From Chitinophaga sp. LS1 (lineage in GTDB: Bacteria > Bacteroidota > Bacteroidia > Chitinophagales > Chitinophagaceae), in assembly GCF_034274695.1 (NCBI RefSeq), contig NZ_CP128362.1:5520501-5584500 (forward strand): a stretch of 64,000 nt of DNA, given 5' to 3'. The position numbers and the translations under genes are program-made. The notes under the pieces are model-generated. The model ran no database searches and had not been told where the DNA came from. It worked only from the letters and a program-made list of their open reading frames with translations. Below, piece by piece: positions 26,549 to 35,664 of this stretch; positions within the stretch are counted from its first letter, which is position 1; the number at the start of each line of letters is the position of its first letter.

Positions 26549-27193
26549 ATGAAAAAGATTCTCTGGACCGTAGCTGCTCTCATCGCCATGCACACCGTAT
26601 CTGCACAGACACTTGAGAAAATGCAGTGGTATAACGAACCCGCCAGATGGGATATTAAGGATAAGGCATTGACGATGTTCGTGACCCCGCAAACCGATTA
26701 CTGGCGTATTTCCCACTATGGCTTTACCGTAGACGACGCCCCTTTTTATTATGCTGATTACGGCGGAGAATTCGAGGTAAAGGTAAAACTCACCGGCAAT
26801 TATAAAGCACGTTTCGATCAGATGGGCCTGATGATCAGAACAGACCAGGAGAACTATATCAAGACAGGAGTGGAGTTTGTAGATGGTAAGTTCAATGTAA
26901 GCACTGTAGTGACCCACAAAACCAGCGACTGGTCTGTAACCACACTGGAAAAGGTGCCGCCGTTCATCTGGATCAAAGCCGTAAGAAGACTGGATGCAGT
27001 AGAGATCTTTTACTCTTTTGACGATGTGAATTACGTCATGACCCGCAACTGCCCTTTGCAGGACAATCGCCCTGTAATGGTAGGCATGATGGCTGCTTCT
27101 CCTGATGGACAGGGCTTCGAAGCAAAGTTCGAAAACTTTACTGTGAAGCATTTACCTGACCAGCGTCGTTTAGAGTGGTTGAATAAAAAATAA
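26549..27193 (+). CDS. DUF1349 exported protein (concanavalin-like fold)
   Basis: 214 residues with a signal peptide (1-20, ending SAQ). The mature part is a DUF1349 beta-sandwich, with the typical DYWRISHYGFTVDDAPFYYA and RFDQMGLMIRTDQENYIKTG stretches and the YSFDDVNYVMTR strand near the end. This family resembles lectin/glucanase folds and is often linked to carbohydrate binding, but no activity is established for this protein. Divergent from the LuxR gene, which may control it. Confidence 0.88.
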   Translation: MKKILWTVAALIAMHTVSAQTLEKMQWYNEPARWDIKDKALTMFVTPQTDYWRISHYGFTVDDAPFYYADYGGEFEVKVKLTGNYKARFDQMGLMIRTDQENYIKTGVEFVDGKFNVSTVVTHKTSDWSVTTLEKVPPFIWIKAVRRLDAVEIFYSFDDVNYVMTRNCPLQDNRPVMVGMMAASPDGQGFEAKFENFTVKHLPDQRRLEWLNKK

Positions 27194-27224
27194 AACATTG
27201 TTGCATTTATTGGGGATGATCTTA

Positions 27225-27232
27225 TATCTTTG
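27225..27232 (+). promoter_or_regulatory. TAnnTTTG promoter of the tetrapyrrole-uptake-like locus
   Basis: TATCTTTG, then CCGC, then a GTG that opens the first gene. It again predicts a leaderless message. There is no room for a cobalamin riboswitch, because only 43 bp separate this gene from the previous stop. Confidence 0.55.
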
Positions 27233-27236
27233 CCGC

Positions 27237-27566
27237 GTGTCTGACAAGAGAAATATCATCTTCAAAAGATGTCTTGCCTGGTGCCTGCTTGCCTTGCTGG
27301 CGGTAGTACACAGTGTAAAGATGTTCCACCACCATGCGGTACCGCAGGGGGAGGGGCGACAATTGCAGATAATTTCTTTTCAGCAGCCCGGTCATCATTG
27401 CGCCATTTGCGACTTTCACCTCACCAGAGATGTGGAGGTACCGGGTCTGCCCACTTATTTCCCTCCTTTACTGCCTGTCGTACAGCAGTATGCTGCATAT
27501 ACTGCAGGTTTTATTTCCCTCACATCCCTTCACTACCCACTTCGCGGCCCGCCAGCAATAGCCTGA
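27237..27566 (+). CDS. Small membrane-anchored Cys/His-motif protein
   Basis: 109 residues from the GTG at 27237. A hydrophobic helix (CLAWCLLALLAVVHSV) is followed by FHHH, then a periplasmic segment holding GHHCAICDFH, a CxxC flanked by histidines that could bind a metal ion. A second hydrophobic stretch (YAAYTAGFISLTSL) lies near the end. In-frame TTG 27198 and ATG 27216 are alternatives, but both precede the predicted transcription start. It lies 65 bp before the TonB receptor gene and should be cotranscribed. A periplasmic metal or heme-handling role is an inference from context. Confidence 0.65.
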   Translation: MSDKRNIIFKRCLAWCLLALLAVVHSVKMFHHHAVPQGEGRQLQIISFQQPGHHCAICDFHLTRDVEVPGLPTYFPPLLPVVQQYAAYTAGFISLTSLHYPLRGPPAIA

Positions 27567-27631
27567 CAATTCTTTTGTTTTTTTGACGTGAACACCCGTT
27601 CGCGCAGGGCTCATTTTTTCAAAATATTACA

Positions 27632-29671
27632 ATGAAGTTGACTATACCCGGCATATTATTGCCGTTATTTTGCGTGCTCCAAACTCACGCGCAGACACCA
27701 TTAAATGAAGTAACCGTCACGGCATCCGCCATGCCGGTAGAATTGCGAAAGATTTCATCCAGCGTCTCCATCATCAAGAGCAGTGATCCTGAGATGAAAC
27801 AGATACAAACCATTGATGAGGCATTAAGATACATCCCAGGCGTTGCAGTAGATCGTAACAGGGGATTGACCACTACAGGTTCTCACACCACCGTAACCCT
27901 GAGAGGTACTGGCTCCGCAGGGCGTACACTGATCCTGAAAGATGGCATTCCATTAAATGATACTTACACCGGTGGGGTTTCCTTATGGAACAGCATTGCG
28001 TCAAACAGTATTGCAAGAATTGAGGTCGTACGTGGTCCCGGGTCTTCTATTTACGGTTCCAGTTCTATGGGTGGTACGATTAATTTAGTGACTGAAAATC
28101 CCCGCAAACAAACCACGTTCGGCGCAGATGTACGCTATGGATCTATGAATACTTTAATCGCCAATGTGAAAGCCGGTAAGCTCTTTAACAACGGCTTTGG
28201 TATTATCGCATTTGTAGAGTATAAGAAAACAGGTGGTTACCAATACATGGCAGATAGCCTTTGGAAAAGCTATTATCAAAAGCCAGTCATGGAGTTATTA
28301 AATGCAAATGTAAAGGTCGTGTATCAGCTGAATGAACGATCCAAACTGGAAGGTATCGTAGACCTGCACACTGAAAACCCCGCTTCCGGTACATCCATAT
28401 TATATAAAGAGAAAAACAATGTAGCCAATTTCCTCCTGCGGTATACAGGAAAAAATAACTTGTTCGACTATAGCGCTTCCGCTTATTATAATCATGAGAA
28501 AATGAATACGGATGCGCTGAATTACAATACAGAAAAAGGTTCCTTTAGCACAAACTATTATACAACTAATGTGCCTGTTGATGTAACGGGTTTTATTGGA
28601 AAGATCAGCCGTAAAATAGGCGTAAATGACCTGACTATTGGCGGAGATATAAGATTAAATAAATTGTCTTCAGAAAAATACTATTACGGCAAAGGCAATC
28701 AAAACTATTCTGGCAATCAGAATTTCTATTCCTTATTTATAAATGATGATCTGTCTATAGGCAATTCCCTGAATTTCAATGTAGGCTTGCGCTGGGATAA
28801 CTGGCACAATGACAATGGTAAATTCTACGATAACCAAAGTGGTACACCTACGGCTATTCACTACAGCAATGCTTCGTCGTCAGTACTGTCTCCAAAAGCA
28901 GGTGTAGTATATCGTATCACTGACCAGTTCCGGCTTAGGGCTGTATATGCCATGGGATTCAAAGCGCCCAGTATGTATTACATGTACAATTCGTCACTGC
29001 TGGGTAGTACTTTCCGCTTAGGAAACCCGGATCTGAAACCTGAGCGGATGGTGTATTCTGTAGAAGCAGGTGCTGATTATACCATCGGTCAGGTGCTGGA
29101 AGTAGCTGCTACTGCTTACACTTCCCGCTATAAAGATTTCCTGGATGCGGTTCTCATAGATGCTTCAAAGGTGCCCTCATACTTTGATCCGGGTTCATGG
29201 GCTGTACGTCAATACATTAATATCGGCGCAGTCCGACTCTCAGGTATAGAGGCATCTGTACGTTACAAAGTGGCACCTTGTCTCACCACGATACTGAGTT
29301 ATTTCTACAATGACTCAAAGATCCTCAAATACGAATCCAATACTGCCTACGAAGGCAATGAAATGGACGGCAACCCGCATCATCGATTGGATGGCGGTAT
29401 AGCATTTTCAAAAGCCAAACTCTTTGATGCAAGTGTTTGGGTAAGGTATGCCGATAAAAGTTACGGTGATCTGGAAAATACCAAAGCAAGAGAGCTGGCA
29501 GCTACCACTGTATTTGATATAAGGGTCGCAAAACAGATTGCAAAATTCAATGTATATGCCAATGTTTTGAACCTCTTTGATAAGTTGTATTACGGCTACT
29601 ATGGCTCTGCTACCAGTTATTATTATGCACCCCGCCGCTCATTTAATGTAGGCTTATCTTATAATTTATGA
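27632..29671 (+). CDS. TonB-dependent outer-membrane receptor (HmuR/BtuB-like)
   Basis: 679 residues. Signal peptide (1-20), then a TonB-box-like NEVTVTAS, plug domain (about 35-150, with TVTLRGTGSAGRTLILKDGI and ARIEVVRGPGSSIYGSSSMG), and a 22-strand barrel ending ...RRSFNVGLSYNL. The protein imports a scarce ligand across the outer membrane with energy from TonB. There is no carboxypeptidase-like N-terminal domain as in SusC, so it is of the classical siderophore/heme/cobalamin type. Coupling by a 4-bp overlap (ATGA) to a CobN-like gene points to a metallo-tetrapyrrole ligand. Confidence 0.93.
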   Translation: MKLTIPGILLPLFCVLQTHAQTPLNEVTVTASAMPVELRKISSSVSIIKSSDPEMKQIQTIDEALRYIPGVAVDRNRGLTTTGSHTTVTLRGTGSAGRTLILKDGIPLNDTYTGGVSLWNSIASNSIARIEVVRGPGSSIYGSSSMGGTINLVTENPRKQTTFGADVRYGSMNTLIANVKAGKLFNNGFGIIAFVEYKKTGGYQYMADSLWKSYYQKPVMELLNANVKVVYQLNERSKLEGIVDLHTENPASGTSILYKEKNNVANFLLRYTGKNNLFDYSASAYYNHEKMNTDALNYNTEKGSFSTNYYTTNVPVDVTGFIGKISRKIGVNDLTIGGDIRLNKLSSEKYYYGKGNQNYSGNQNFYSLFINDDLSIGNSLNFNVGLRWDNWHNDNGKFYDNQSGTPTAIHYSNASSSVLSPKAGVVYRITDQFRLRAVYAMGFKAPSMYYMYNSSLLGSTFRLGNPDLKPERMVYSVEAGADYTIGQVLEVAATAYTSRYKDFLDAVLIDASKVPSYFDPGSWAVRQYINIGAVRLSGIEASVRYKVAPCLTTILSYFYNDSKILKYESNTAYEGNEMDGNPHHRLDGGIAFSKAKLFDASVWVRYADKSYGDLENTKARELAATTVFDIRVAKQIAKFNVYANVLNLFDKLYYGYYGSATSYYYAPRRSFNVGLSYNL

Positions 29672-32600
29672 AGAAATCAGTGATCCTGTTATGGGCAATG
29701 CTATTTACCACAATTGTATCTGCCCAGGTAAAAGTAAGTCTGGTCCTGTCTGACAATTTTAGTCAGACAGGGGCCAGGGTAAAGGAATTATTGTCGAATG
29801 ACTGCAATATGCATGTATTCTCCACTGCCTCTTATGATAGTGCACAGGCGGTATGGCTGGGGCAGTCTGATCTTATATTTGTATATATACATGCCTCATC
29901 GGTATTCGAACAGGTGCGCCCACAAATAATAAAGGCGGTCTCACATGGCGCGAAAGTTTACGTACTGGGCACCACACCCGATGAGGAAAGCTATAAAAAG
30001 GACGGTGTCATCTTCAACCAGAAGGTTTTGAGCTACTTTGCGCAGGCCAGTCTGGAGAACCTTAAAAACATGGTGCGCTTCTGCCTGAACAAAGATTTCA
30101 AAACCAACTTAGATTACAAAGACGTGATCCGCTATCCGGAGAATGCGATCTATAATCTTACCACCGATTCAGTATGTGGTAGTTTTGAAATTTATAAAAA
30201 TACCTACAAACATTACAAACCCGGCCAGCCCTGGATCGGCCTCTATAGTTTTCGTTATGAGTTCCTGACAGGGCAACATGGATATATTGATAAACATGTG
30301 GAAGCACTGGAAATGGCAGGGTACAATGTTATGCCTTTCTTTGGTTTCCCGATGGTAAATGCATTGAAGCAATTCGGTGCTGAACTCAATCTGCTCATCA
30401 CAGCATCTACCTTAACAGGATCGTCTACAGAAGCGTTACAGGAACAGTTTGCAAAAATGAAGATCCCTGTTATCAGTATCATTCAATTAGATGGCAGTTA
30501 TGAAGATTGGGCACATTCTAAGACGGGTCTCAGTATCTTTGCAAGAGGGATGTACCTGAGCAGACCTGAACTGACAGGACAAATACAACCCACTGTCACC
30601 AGTAGTCAGGAGTTAATGAATGGCATCGTAGAAAAAACCGTCATTCCGGATCGTGTAAAACGCCTCGTAGACAGGGTGACAGCCTTGATCAACCTGCAAA
30701 ACAAACCTAACAAAGACAAACATATTGCAGTCGTATATTATTCCAACCCTCCGGGAAAAGATAATGTAGGCGCCAGTTACCTGAATGTATTGCCTGCCAG
30801 TATGGAAACAATTCTCCATAGAATGCAGCAGGAAGGATATAACTTAGGTAGTGATAGCTTGTCTGTATTCAAAGATGTAATGAAACAGGGGCGGAACATC
30901 GGTACCTGGGCACCTGCCGAAATAGATCGTCTTGTGAAATATGGTCATCCCGTTTTAGTTTCCATGGAAGAATACCAGCAGTGGTTTGCCACCCTAAGCG
31001 TATCTTTCCAGAAACAGGTGATTGCCAAATGGGGGGCGCCTGCATTTTCGAAAATCATGACATGGCGCGATGCGGAGGGTAAGGCTTACTTTGTATTACC
31101 TGCTGTGCAATATGGCAATATCATGCTCCTGCCACAACCTGCCCGTGGCTGGGATCAGGATGTAAATACCATGTATCATGATATTACATTGCCACCACAT
31201 CACCAGTATATCGCATTTTATTTGTACCTGAAACATAAATACCATGCAGACGCGCTCATTCACTTAGGTACACATGGTACCCACGAATGGCTGAGTGGGA
31301 AGGAAACTGGTTTGAATGATGATGATGCGCCCGAAGCACTGATCAATAACATGGTGAACATTTATCCCTACATCGTAGATGATGTAGGTGAAGGCTTACA
31401 GGCAAAAAGAAGAGGGATGGCCATAGTTATTGATCATATGACACCACCATTTGATAGTGCAGGGTTAAACCCGAAGATGAAAGAATTAGGAGCGCTGATC
31501 AATGAATACATGGCTGCGAAAGAAAAGAGCGAGGTATTGGCAAATGCAAAACTAGCAGCCATCAAAGCACTCAGTGTCCAACTTTCCCTTACAAAAGAAT
31601 TTAATAAAGGCATTCAATCGCTTGAACATTTTGTGCAGGAAACAGGCGAAAAACAAACCCCCTTTGGTCTCCATACTTTCGGTGTTTCTCCACCTGATAC
31701 CAATCGCAATGTCATTGCCAGTGGTCCAGCCGAGATGAATGCACTCATGGATGCCCTTAATGGCAAATACATCGCCGCAGGGCAGGGGAATGATCCTATT
31801 CGTAATCCTGCATCCCTACCTACAGGTAGGAACTTTTATGCTTTCGATCCGGCTAAACTACCCTCTAAAGATGTATACAAAGCCGGTAGTGAGCTGGCAG
31901 AAGAACTCATTGCCCGCTGTGATACTTTTCCTGAAAAGGTCACATTCAATCTTTGGTCTACAGAGACGATCCGGCATGAAGGCGTGATTGAATCACAGAT
32001 ATTACGGCTCATGGGGGTAGAACCTACTTACGATAGCTTCGGGCGGGTAAGCGGTGTAAAGCTTTCGCAGTTGAACCGTCCAAGAGTAGATGTAGTCATT
32101 ATTCCATCTGGTTTATACAGGGATATGTTCCCTAATCTGATGGAACTTTTAGACAAAGCTGTCTCTCTTGTGAAAGAAGCGGATGAACCGGATAACTATG
32201 TACGCAGGCATATTTTAGCTACCCAACAAAGACTAAGAGCCAGCGGTATCAACGACTCCCTCGCTGCCAGACTCGCCGCTGTCAGAATGTTCTCCGTACC
32301 CAGTGGCGCCTATGGCACCGGCCTCGATGATGTAATCCAATCCTCAGGTACCTGGAATGATGAAACACAGGTATCCGATGTATACTTTAACAGGATGAGC
32401 CACTTATACGGCCAGCATTTCTGGGGTGATAAAGCTGAGGCGATCGATAGTAGCTTACCACACAACCTTAGTATGCAACTGATGAAAAGCACGCTCTCCG
32501 GCACAAAGGTCGTAGTGCACAGTCGCTCCTCAAATCTCTATGGCGCATTGGATAATGATGACCTGTTCCAATACCTTGGAGGTGCTGCGATGGCTATCAG

Positions 32601-33195
32601 GGCGATCGATGGTAAATCTCCGGCCGTGGTTATTTCTAATCTAACAAAAGGAAAAGGTGTACAGGAATCACTGGATACCTACATCAGTCAGGAATTGCAG
32701 AGCCGGTACCTGAATCCCAAATGGATAGACAAAATGTTGCAGGAAGGCTACGCCGGAGGCAGAATGATCAATAAAGTGGTTGCGAACGTATGGGGTTGGC
32801 AGGTCACCGTACCCGAAGCTATTGATGAAAATAACTGGCAGCAGTTCTACAATACCTACATCAATACCCGGCGCAAAAAACAATTTGCTGAAGGGCATAA
32901 TTTATATGCTTATCAGGTGATGATCTCCCGTATGCTGGAAGTAGTGCGGAAAGACTATTGGCACCCCGATCAATCGGTGACTAAAAATCTCGTAAAAGAA
33001 TATATCCAGACCATGCGGGAAACTGGTCTGTCATGCAATGAAAATGTATGTGGGAATGAAGCTTTGTCAGCTTTTGTAAAAGGACAGATCACCAATCAGA
33101 AAGACCTGGATGATTTCAAGAAAATTCAGCAGAAGAGCCAGCAGAAAGCACCAGCTACACAGTTACAGTTTCAGTCAGAAAAGCCGGGGTTATAA
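29668..33195 (+). CDS. Exported CobN/HmuS-like chelatase-family protein
   Basis: 1175 residues of the CobN/magnesium-chelatase large-subunit family. The core signature is present as HLGTHGTHEWLSGKETGL and VDDVGEGLQAKRRGMAIVID. Unlike cytoplasmic CobN, it starts with a signal peptide (residues 1-19, ending VSAQ), so it should work in the periplasm. No cobS, cobT or other cobalamin-synthesis gene is nearby. Known family: HmuS of Porphyromonas and Bacteroides heme loci is a CobN homologue beside the receptor HmuR. The best inference is heme or other metallo-tetrapyrrole processing after uptake through the preceding receptor. The C-terminus is hydrophilic with no membrane anchor. Confidence 0.85.
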   Translation: MKKSVILLWAMLFTTIVSAQVKVSLVLSDNFSQTGARVKELLSNDCNMHVFSTASYDSAQAVWLGQSDLIFVYIHASSVFEQVRPQIIKAVSHGAKVYVLGTTPDEESYKKDGVIFNQKVLSYFAQASLENLKNMVRFCLNKDFKTNLDYKDVIRYPENAIYNLTTDSVCGSFEIYKNTYKHYKPGQPWIGLYSFRYEFLTGQHGYIDKHVEALEMAGYNVMPFFGFPMVNALKQFGAELNLLITASTLTGSSTEALQEQFAKMKIPVISIIQLDGSYEDWAHSKTGLSIFARGMYLSRPELTGQIQPTVTSSQELMNGIVEKTVIPDRVKRLVDRVTALINLQNKPNKDKHIAVVYYSNPPGKDNVGASYLNVLPASMETILHRMQQEGYNLGSDSLSVFKDVMKQGRNIGTWAPAEIDRLVKYGHPVLVSMEEYQQWFATLSVSFQKQVIAKWGAPAFSKIMTWRDAEGKAYFVLPAVQYGNIMLLPQPARGWDQDVNTMYHDITLPPHHQYIAFYLYLKHKYHADALIHLGTHGTHEWLSGKETGLNDDDAPEALINNMVNIYPYIVDDVGEGLQAKRRGMAIVIDHMTPPFDSAGLNPKMKELGALINEYMAAKEKSEVLANAKLAAIKALSVQLSLTKEFNKGIQSLEHFVQETGEKQTPFGLHTFGVSPPDTNRNVIASGPAEMNALMDALNGKYIAAGQGNDPIRNPASLPTGRNFYAFDPAKLPSKDVYKAGSELAEELIARCDTFPEKVTFNLWSTETIRHEGVIESQILRLMGVEPTYDSFGRVSGVKLSQLNRPRVDVVIIPSGLYRDMFPNLMELLDKAVSLVKEADEPDNYVRRHILATQQRLRASGINDSLAARLAAVRMFSVPSGAYGTGLDDVIQSSGTWNDETQVSDVYFNRMSHLYGQHFWGDKAEAIDSSLPHNLSMQLMKSTLSGTKVVVHSRSSNLYGALDNDDLFQYLGGAAMAIRAIDGKSPAVVISNLTKGKGVQESLDTYISQELQSRYLNPKWIDKMLQEGYAGGRMINKVVANVWGWQVTVPEAIDENNWQQFYNTYINTRRKKQFAEGHNLYAYQVMISRMLEVVRKDYWHPDQSVTKNLVKEYIQTMRETGLSCNENVCGNEALSAFVKGQITNQKDLDDFKKIQQKSQQKAPATQLQFQSEKPGL

Positions 33196-33206
33196 CCCGG
33201 CTTTTG

Positions 33207-33698
33207 CTATATATACCTGATGATCTTTACAAACCGTCCCATATAATACTTATCAAGTGGGGTCTCCGTTACACCATACGCCTTCCCTGACGTAGAATGA
33301 ATAAACACAATACGGTCACCTACCTGCGTAATAATTCCCATATGCCCAACAGTACGTACTGTACTATCAGTGCCTGTGAATAAGATCAGGTCTCCGGGTT
33401 GCGCTTCAGCCAGTGCAACAGGTCTGCCTTCATTGGTAAATCCCACGCTGCTCCGGGGCACATCGATCCTGAAATGATTAAACACATACGTAATAAATCC
33501 GGAGCAATCAAAACCTACACCGGGATTGGCCGAACCATATTTATAAGGGGTGCCTTTCAGTGTTTTGGCAAAGCGGAGGACCTTGCCAGTCAGGGTAGTA
33601 GTATCTACAGGTGCTACGATGAGCGTAGAATCAATGCCCCGATCTTTGGGTGCATCATTACAGGCTAAAACCAGGGATAGCAATAAGGTATTCAACAT
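33207..33698 (-). CDS. NlpC/P60-family lipoprotein
   Basis: 163 residues from ATG 33698. Signal peptide with lipobox SLVLAC (Cys13), linker, then an NlpC/P60 papain-like domain: GVGFDCSGFITYVF holds the catalytic cysteine, TVGHMGIIT the histidine, and RIVFIHSTSGKAYGV the third position. These enzymes cut gamma-D-glutamyl-diaminopimelate bonds in peptidoglycan. The frame is open further upstream to 33842, but there it would overlap the small acidic gene at 33757, and the lipobox fixes the start here. Confidence 0.88.
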   Translation of the reverse strand: MLNTLLLSLVLACNDAPKDRGIDSTLIVAPVDTTTLTGKVLRFAKTLKGTPYKYGSANPGVGFDCSGFITYVFNHFRIDVPRSSVGFTNEGRPVALAEAQPGDLILFTGTDSTVRTVGHMGIITQVGDRIVFIHSTSGKAYGVTETPLDKYYMGRFVKIIRYI

Positions 33699-33756
33699 AA
33701 GTATAATGGCAGGGCATACGGAGATTATCCTCTGTATGCCACTGCTGTAAATATAC

Positions 33757-33951
33757 TTATTTTTTATCATCTTCCTCATCTTCCTCCCCATTATCAGGCA
33801 AATCGTTATGTGACGCCATTTCTTCTCCCACTTTGCGTACAAGCGTAGAGATCGGTCCGTCCATATGTTCCTCAGGATGGCCTCCCGTGGTTTCAGGATC
33901 GGGTTTTACTAATGGCTCGTCTTGTTTCTTTTTGGGATCTTGCTGTATCAT
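33757..33951 (-). CDS. Small acidic hydrophilic protein (64 aa)
   Basis: 64 residues, strongly charged: lysine-rich start (MIQQDPKKKQDEP), a central PEEHMDGPISTLVRKVGEEM helix, and an acidic tail of the form GEEDEEDDKK. No signal peptide or membrane segment. It is probably intrinsically disordered apart from the helix. It precedes the NlpC/P60 gene by 58 bp on the same strand, and the divergent S41 peptidase promoter lies close to its start. No family is recognised. Confidence 0.55.
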   Translation of the reverse strand: MIQQDPKKKQDEPLVKPDPETTGGHPEEHMDGPISTLVRKVGEEMASHNDLPDNGEEDEEDDKK

Positions 33952-33995
33952 ATCACATCGTTTTGTTGCAATGATTCAGGTAACAAAATCATGCC

Positions 33996-34003
33996 TACAT
34001 TTG
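33996..34003 (+). promoter_or_regulatory. TAnnTTTG promoter of the S41 peptidase gene
   Basis: TACATTTG, five bases (TAGCT), then ATG 34009. It predicts a leaderless or one-to-two-base leader. Confidence 0.6.
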
Positions 34004-34008
34004 TAGCT

Positions 34009-35541
34009 ATGAAAAATGTACTGTTATTGCTCCTGTTATTCCAGCAGGGGGTAAGCGCACAACTTATAAGAAAAGATAGCCTTGAGCGCTACAATAAAAC
34101 CCTGAATCCCGGAGAAATGAAATCTGACCTGACCATCTTCCTTAACATCCGTAAGGCGGCTAATTCAGGCCTTTATCGCTATCGGTCACAAAAGCAGATA
34201 GACAGCATTTATAAATGGGCATTTAAGGAGGTTAAAAAGCCTATGACAACGCTGGAATTTTTCCATATTATTCTGCAACTCACAGATTTTGAAGGTAGTT
34301 GTCACAACTATACCGAACCCGGGTCAGCACTGGTGGAATATTTAAATCGCCAGAAAGCCTTTTTCCCTTACGCATTGAAATACATAGAAGGAAAAATAGT
34401 CTTCAATAACAGCGGTGAACAAATCCCTGTTGGCGCTGAAATATTGAGTATCAATGGTGTTCCGGCGCAACAACTGATGCAATCCTTTTACAAATACTGC
34501 ACTACCGATGGCTTTAATATCACTGAAAAACAATCCAATAGCGTAGATAGAAGTTATGGTATCAGGTACCTCTATGAATATGGTGTAAATGATAGCTTTA
34601 AAATAGCTTACCGTGTGCCCGGTAGTAATCAGTCCCAAACTATCACTGCTGCTGCCATCACAAACGATGAACGGAATGCTATGTTTCCAAAACGCTATAG
34701 CGCCCCGGTAGATAGTATTACTGACTGGCGGGTACAGCCTTCTTATAGTTTTAAAATGGTCAGTCCGAATACGGGGCTGTTCAATTTCCGTATATTCAAT
34801 ATGGCGGATGATGATACGGATCCCCGTTTCCCCGGTTATGTAAAATACCTCGATAGTGTCTTCCGGTTGCTGGCGCAAAATAATGTGCCCAATCTCATCA
34901 TTGATCTGCGTGGCAATCCCGGTGGTAGCGACCCGACCTTCGAACAACCGGTAATGTACCTGACGGATTCAAATTTCAAAGAGAATGCAGTAGCCTATAG
35001 CATTTTGGGAGACGGTATCCCATATGAACAATACTTCTGGGGCACTTCCACTTCGCATAAAATGGATTCGGTGGAGAAAGTAGAGGGCAAGATTTTTTTA
35101 AAGGATTATTTTCCTGTTTTAATAAATGGGCGAAATATGCAGAACCCCAAATACAACCCTGTCTATCATCCAAAAAGTCCCGGTTATAAAGGTAAATTGT
35201 ATATGCTGATTGATGAAGGTGTCGCTTCTGCGGGTTCGCACATGGCATCGCTGGTGAAAGCATATGCAAGGAATGTAACAGTAGTTGGAGTAGAGACGAC
35301 GGGCGGGTATTATTACCACAATGGACACATGCCGCTGGTCTATGAATTACCGAATTCAAAGATCAGGTCGAAGTTTTCAATCGTGCATGTAGAGCAGGAT
35401 GCGGTGGTGAAACCTGATCAGCCGGAGGGTAGGGGTATTATTCCTGATTATACGGTATGGCCTACGTTTGAAGGCTTTATGCAGAACAGGGATACGCAGA
35501 TGGAATATGTTTTAAAACTGATTAATAATGGAGGTATTTAA
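34009..35541 (+). CDS. S41-family serine peptidase, exported
   Basis: 510 residues from ATG 34009, beginning with signal peptide MKNVLLLLLLFQQGVSAQ. A PDZ-like segment (about 130-200; IPVGAEILSINGVPAQQLM) precedes the S41 catalytic domain: LIDLRGNPGGSD is the conserved strand-turn, and DEGVASAGSHMASLVKAYA carries the nucleophilic serine. TTGGYYYHNGHMPLVYELPN follows as in tricorn-like S41 proteins. It acts in the periplasm or at the cell surface; the substrate is unknown. The frame begins earlier (33922), but only the later ATG gives a signal peptide and lies after the promoter. Confidence 0.9.
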   Translation: MKNVLLLLLLFQQGVSAQLIRKDSLERYNKTLNPGEMKSDLTIFLNIRKAANSGLYRYRSQKQIDSIYKWAFKEVKKPMTTLEFFHIILQLTDFEGSCHNYTEPGSALVEYLNRQKAFFPYALKYIEGKIVFNNSGEQIPVGAEILSINGVPAQQLMQSFYKYCTTDGFNITEKQSNSVDRSYGIRYLYEYGVNDSFKIAYRVPGSNQSQTITAAAITNDERNAMFPKRYSAPVDSITDWRVQPSYSFKMVSPNTGLFNFRIFNMADDDTDPRFPGYVKYLDSVFRLLAQNNVPNLIIDLRGNPGGSDPTFEQPVMYLTDSNFKENAVAYSILGDGIPYEQYFWGTSTSHKMDSVEKVEGKIFLKDYFPVLINGRNMQNPKYNPVYHPKSPGYKGKLYMLIDEGVASAGSHMASLVKAYARNVTVVGVETTGGYYYHNGHMPLVYELPNSKIRSKFSIVHVEQDAVVKPDQPEGRGIIPDYTVWPTFEGFMQNRDTQMEYVLKLINNGGI

Positions 35542-35664
35542 TCTTAAAAGCACGGCTCAAAGTATACCTGGTTAACCTGGTAAAAGTGAGGCCGAAAGCA
35601 TTCCCCCTTCAGGATGTAATCAAAAAGAGTATACCAGTTCATTTACAATACTCAAACGATACAC

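Noticed and set aside
27237..33195. A cobalamin-biosynthesis operon
   Set aside because: The CobN-like protein has a signal peptide, no cobST or other cob genes are near, and there is no cobalamin riboswitch space. A heme or tetrapyrrole uptake reading fits better.
35542..35664. A 45-codon open stretch after the S41 gene (FPLQDVIKKSIPVHLQYSND)
   Set aside because: It resembles the STN-type segment seen at the front of some TonB receptors but is short, has no proper start and overlaps the AraC 3' end. The evidence is too thin to list as a relic.
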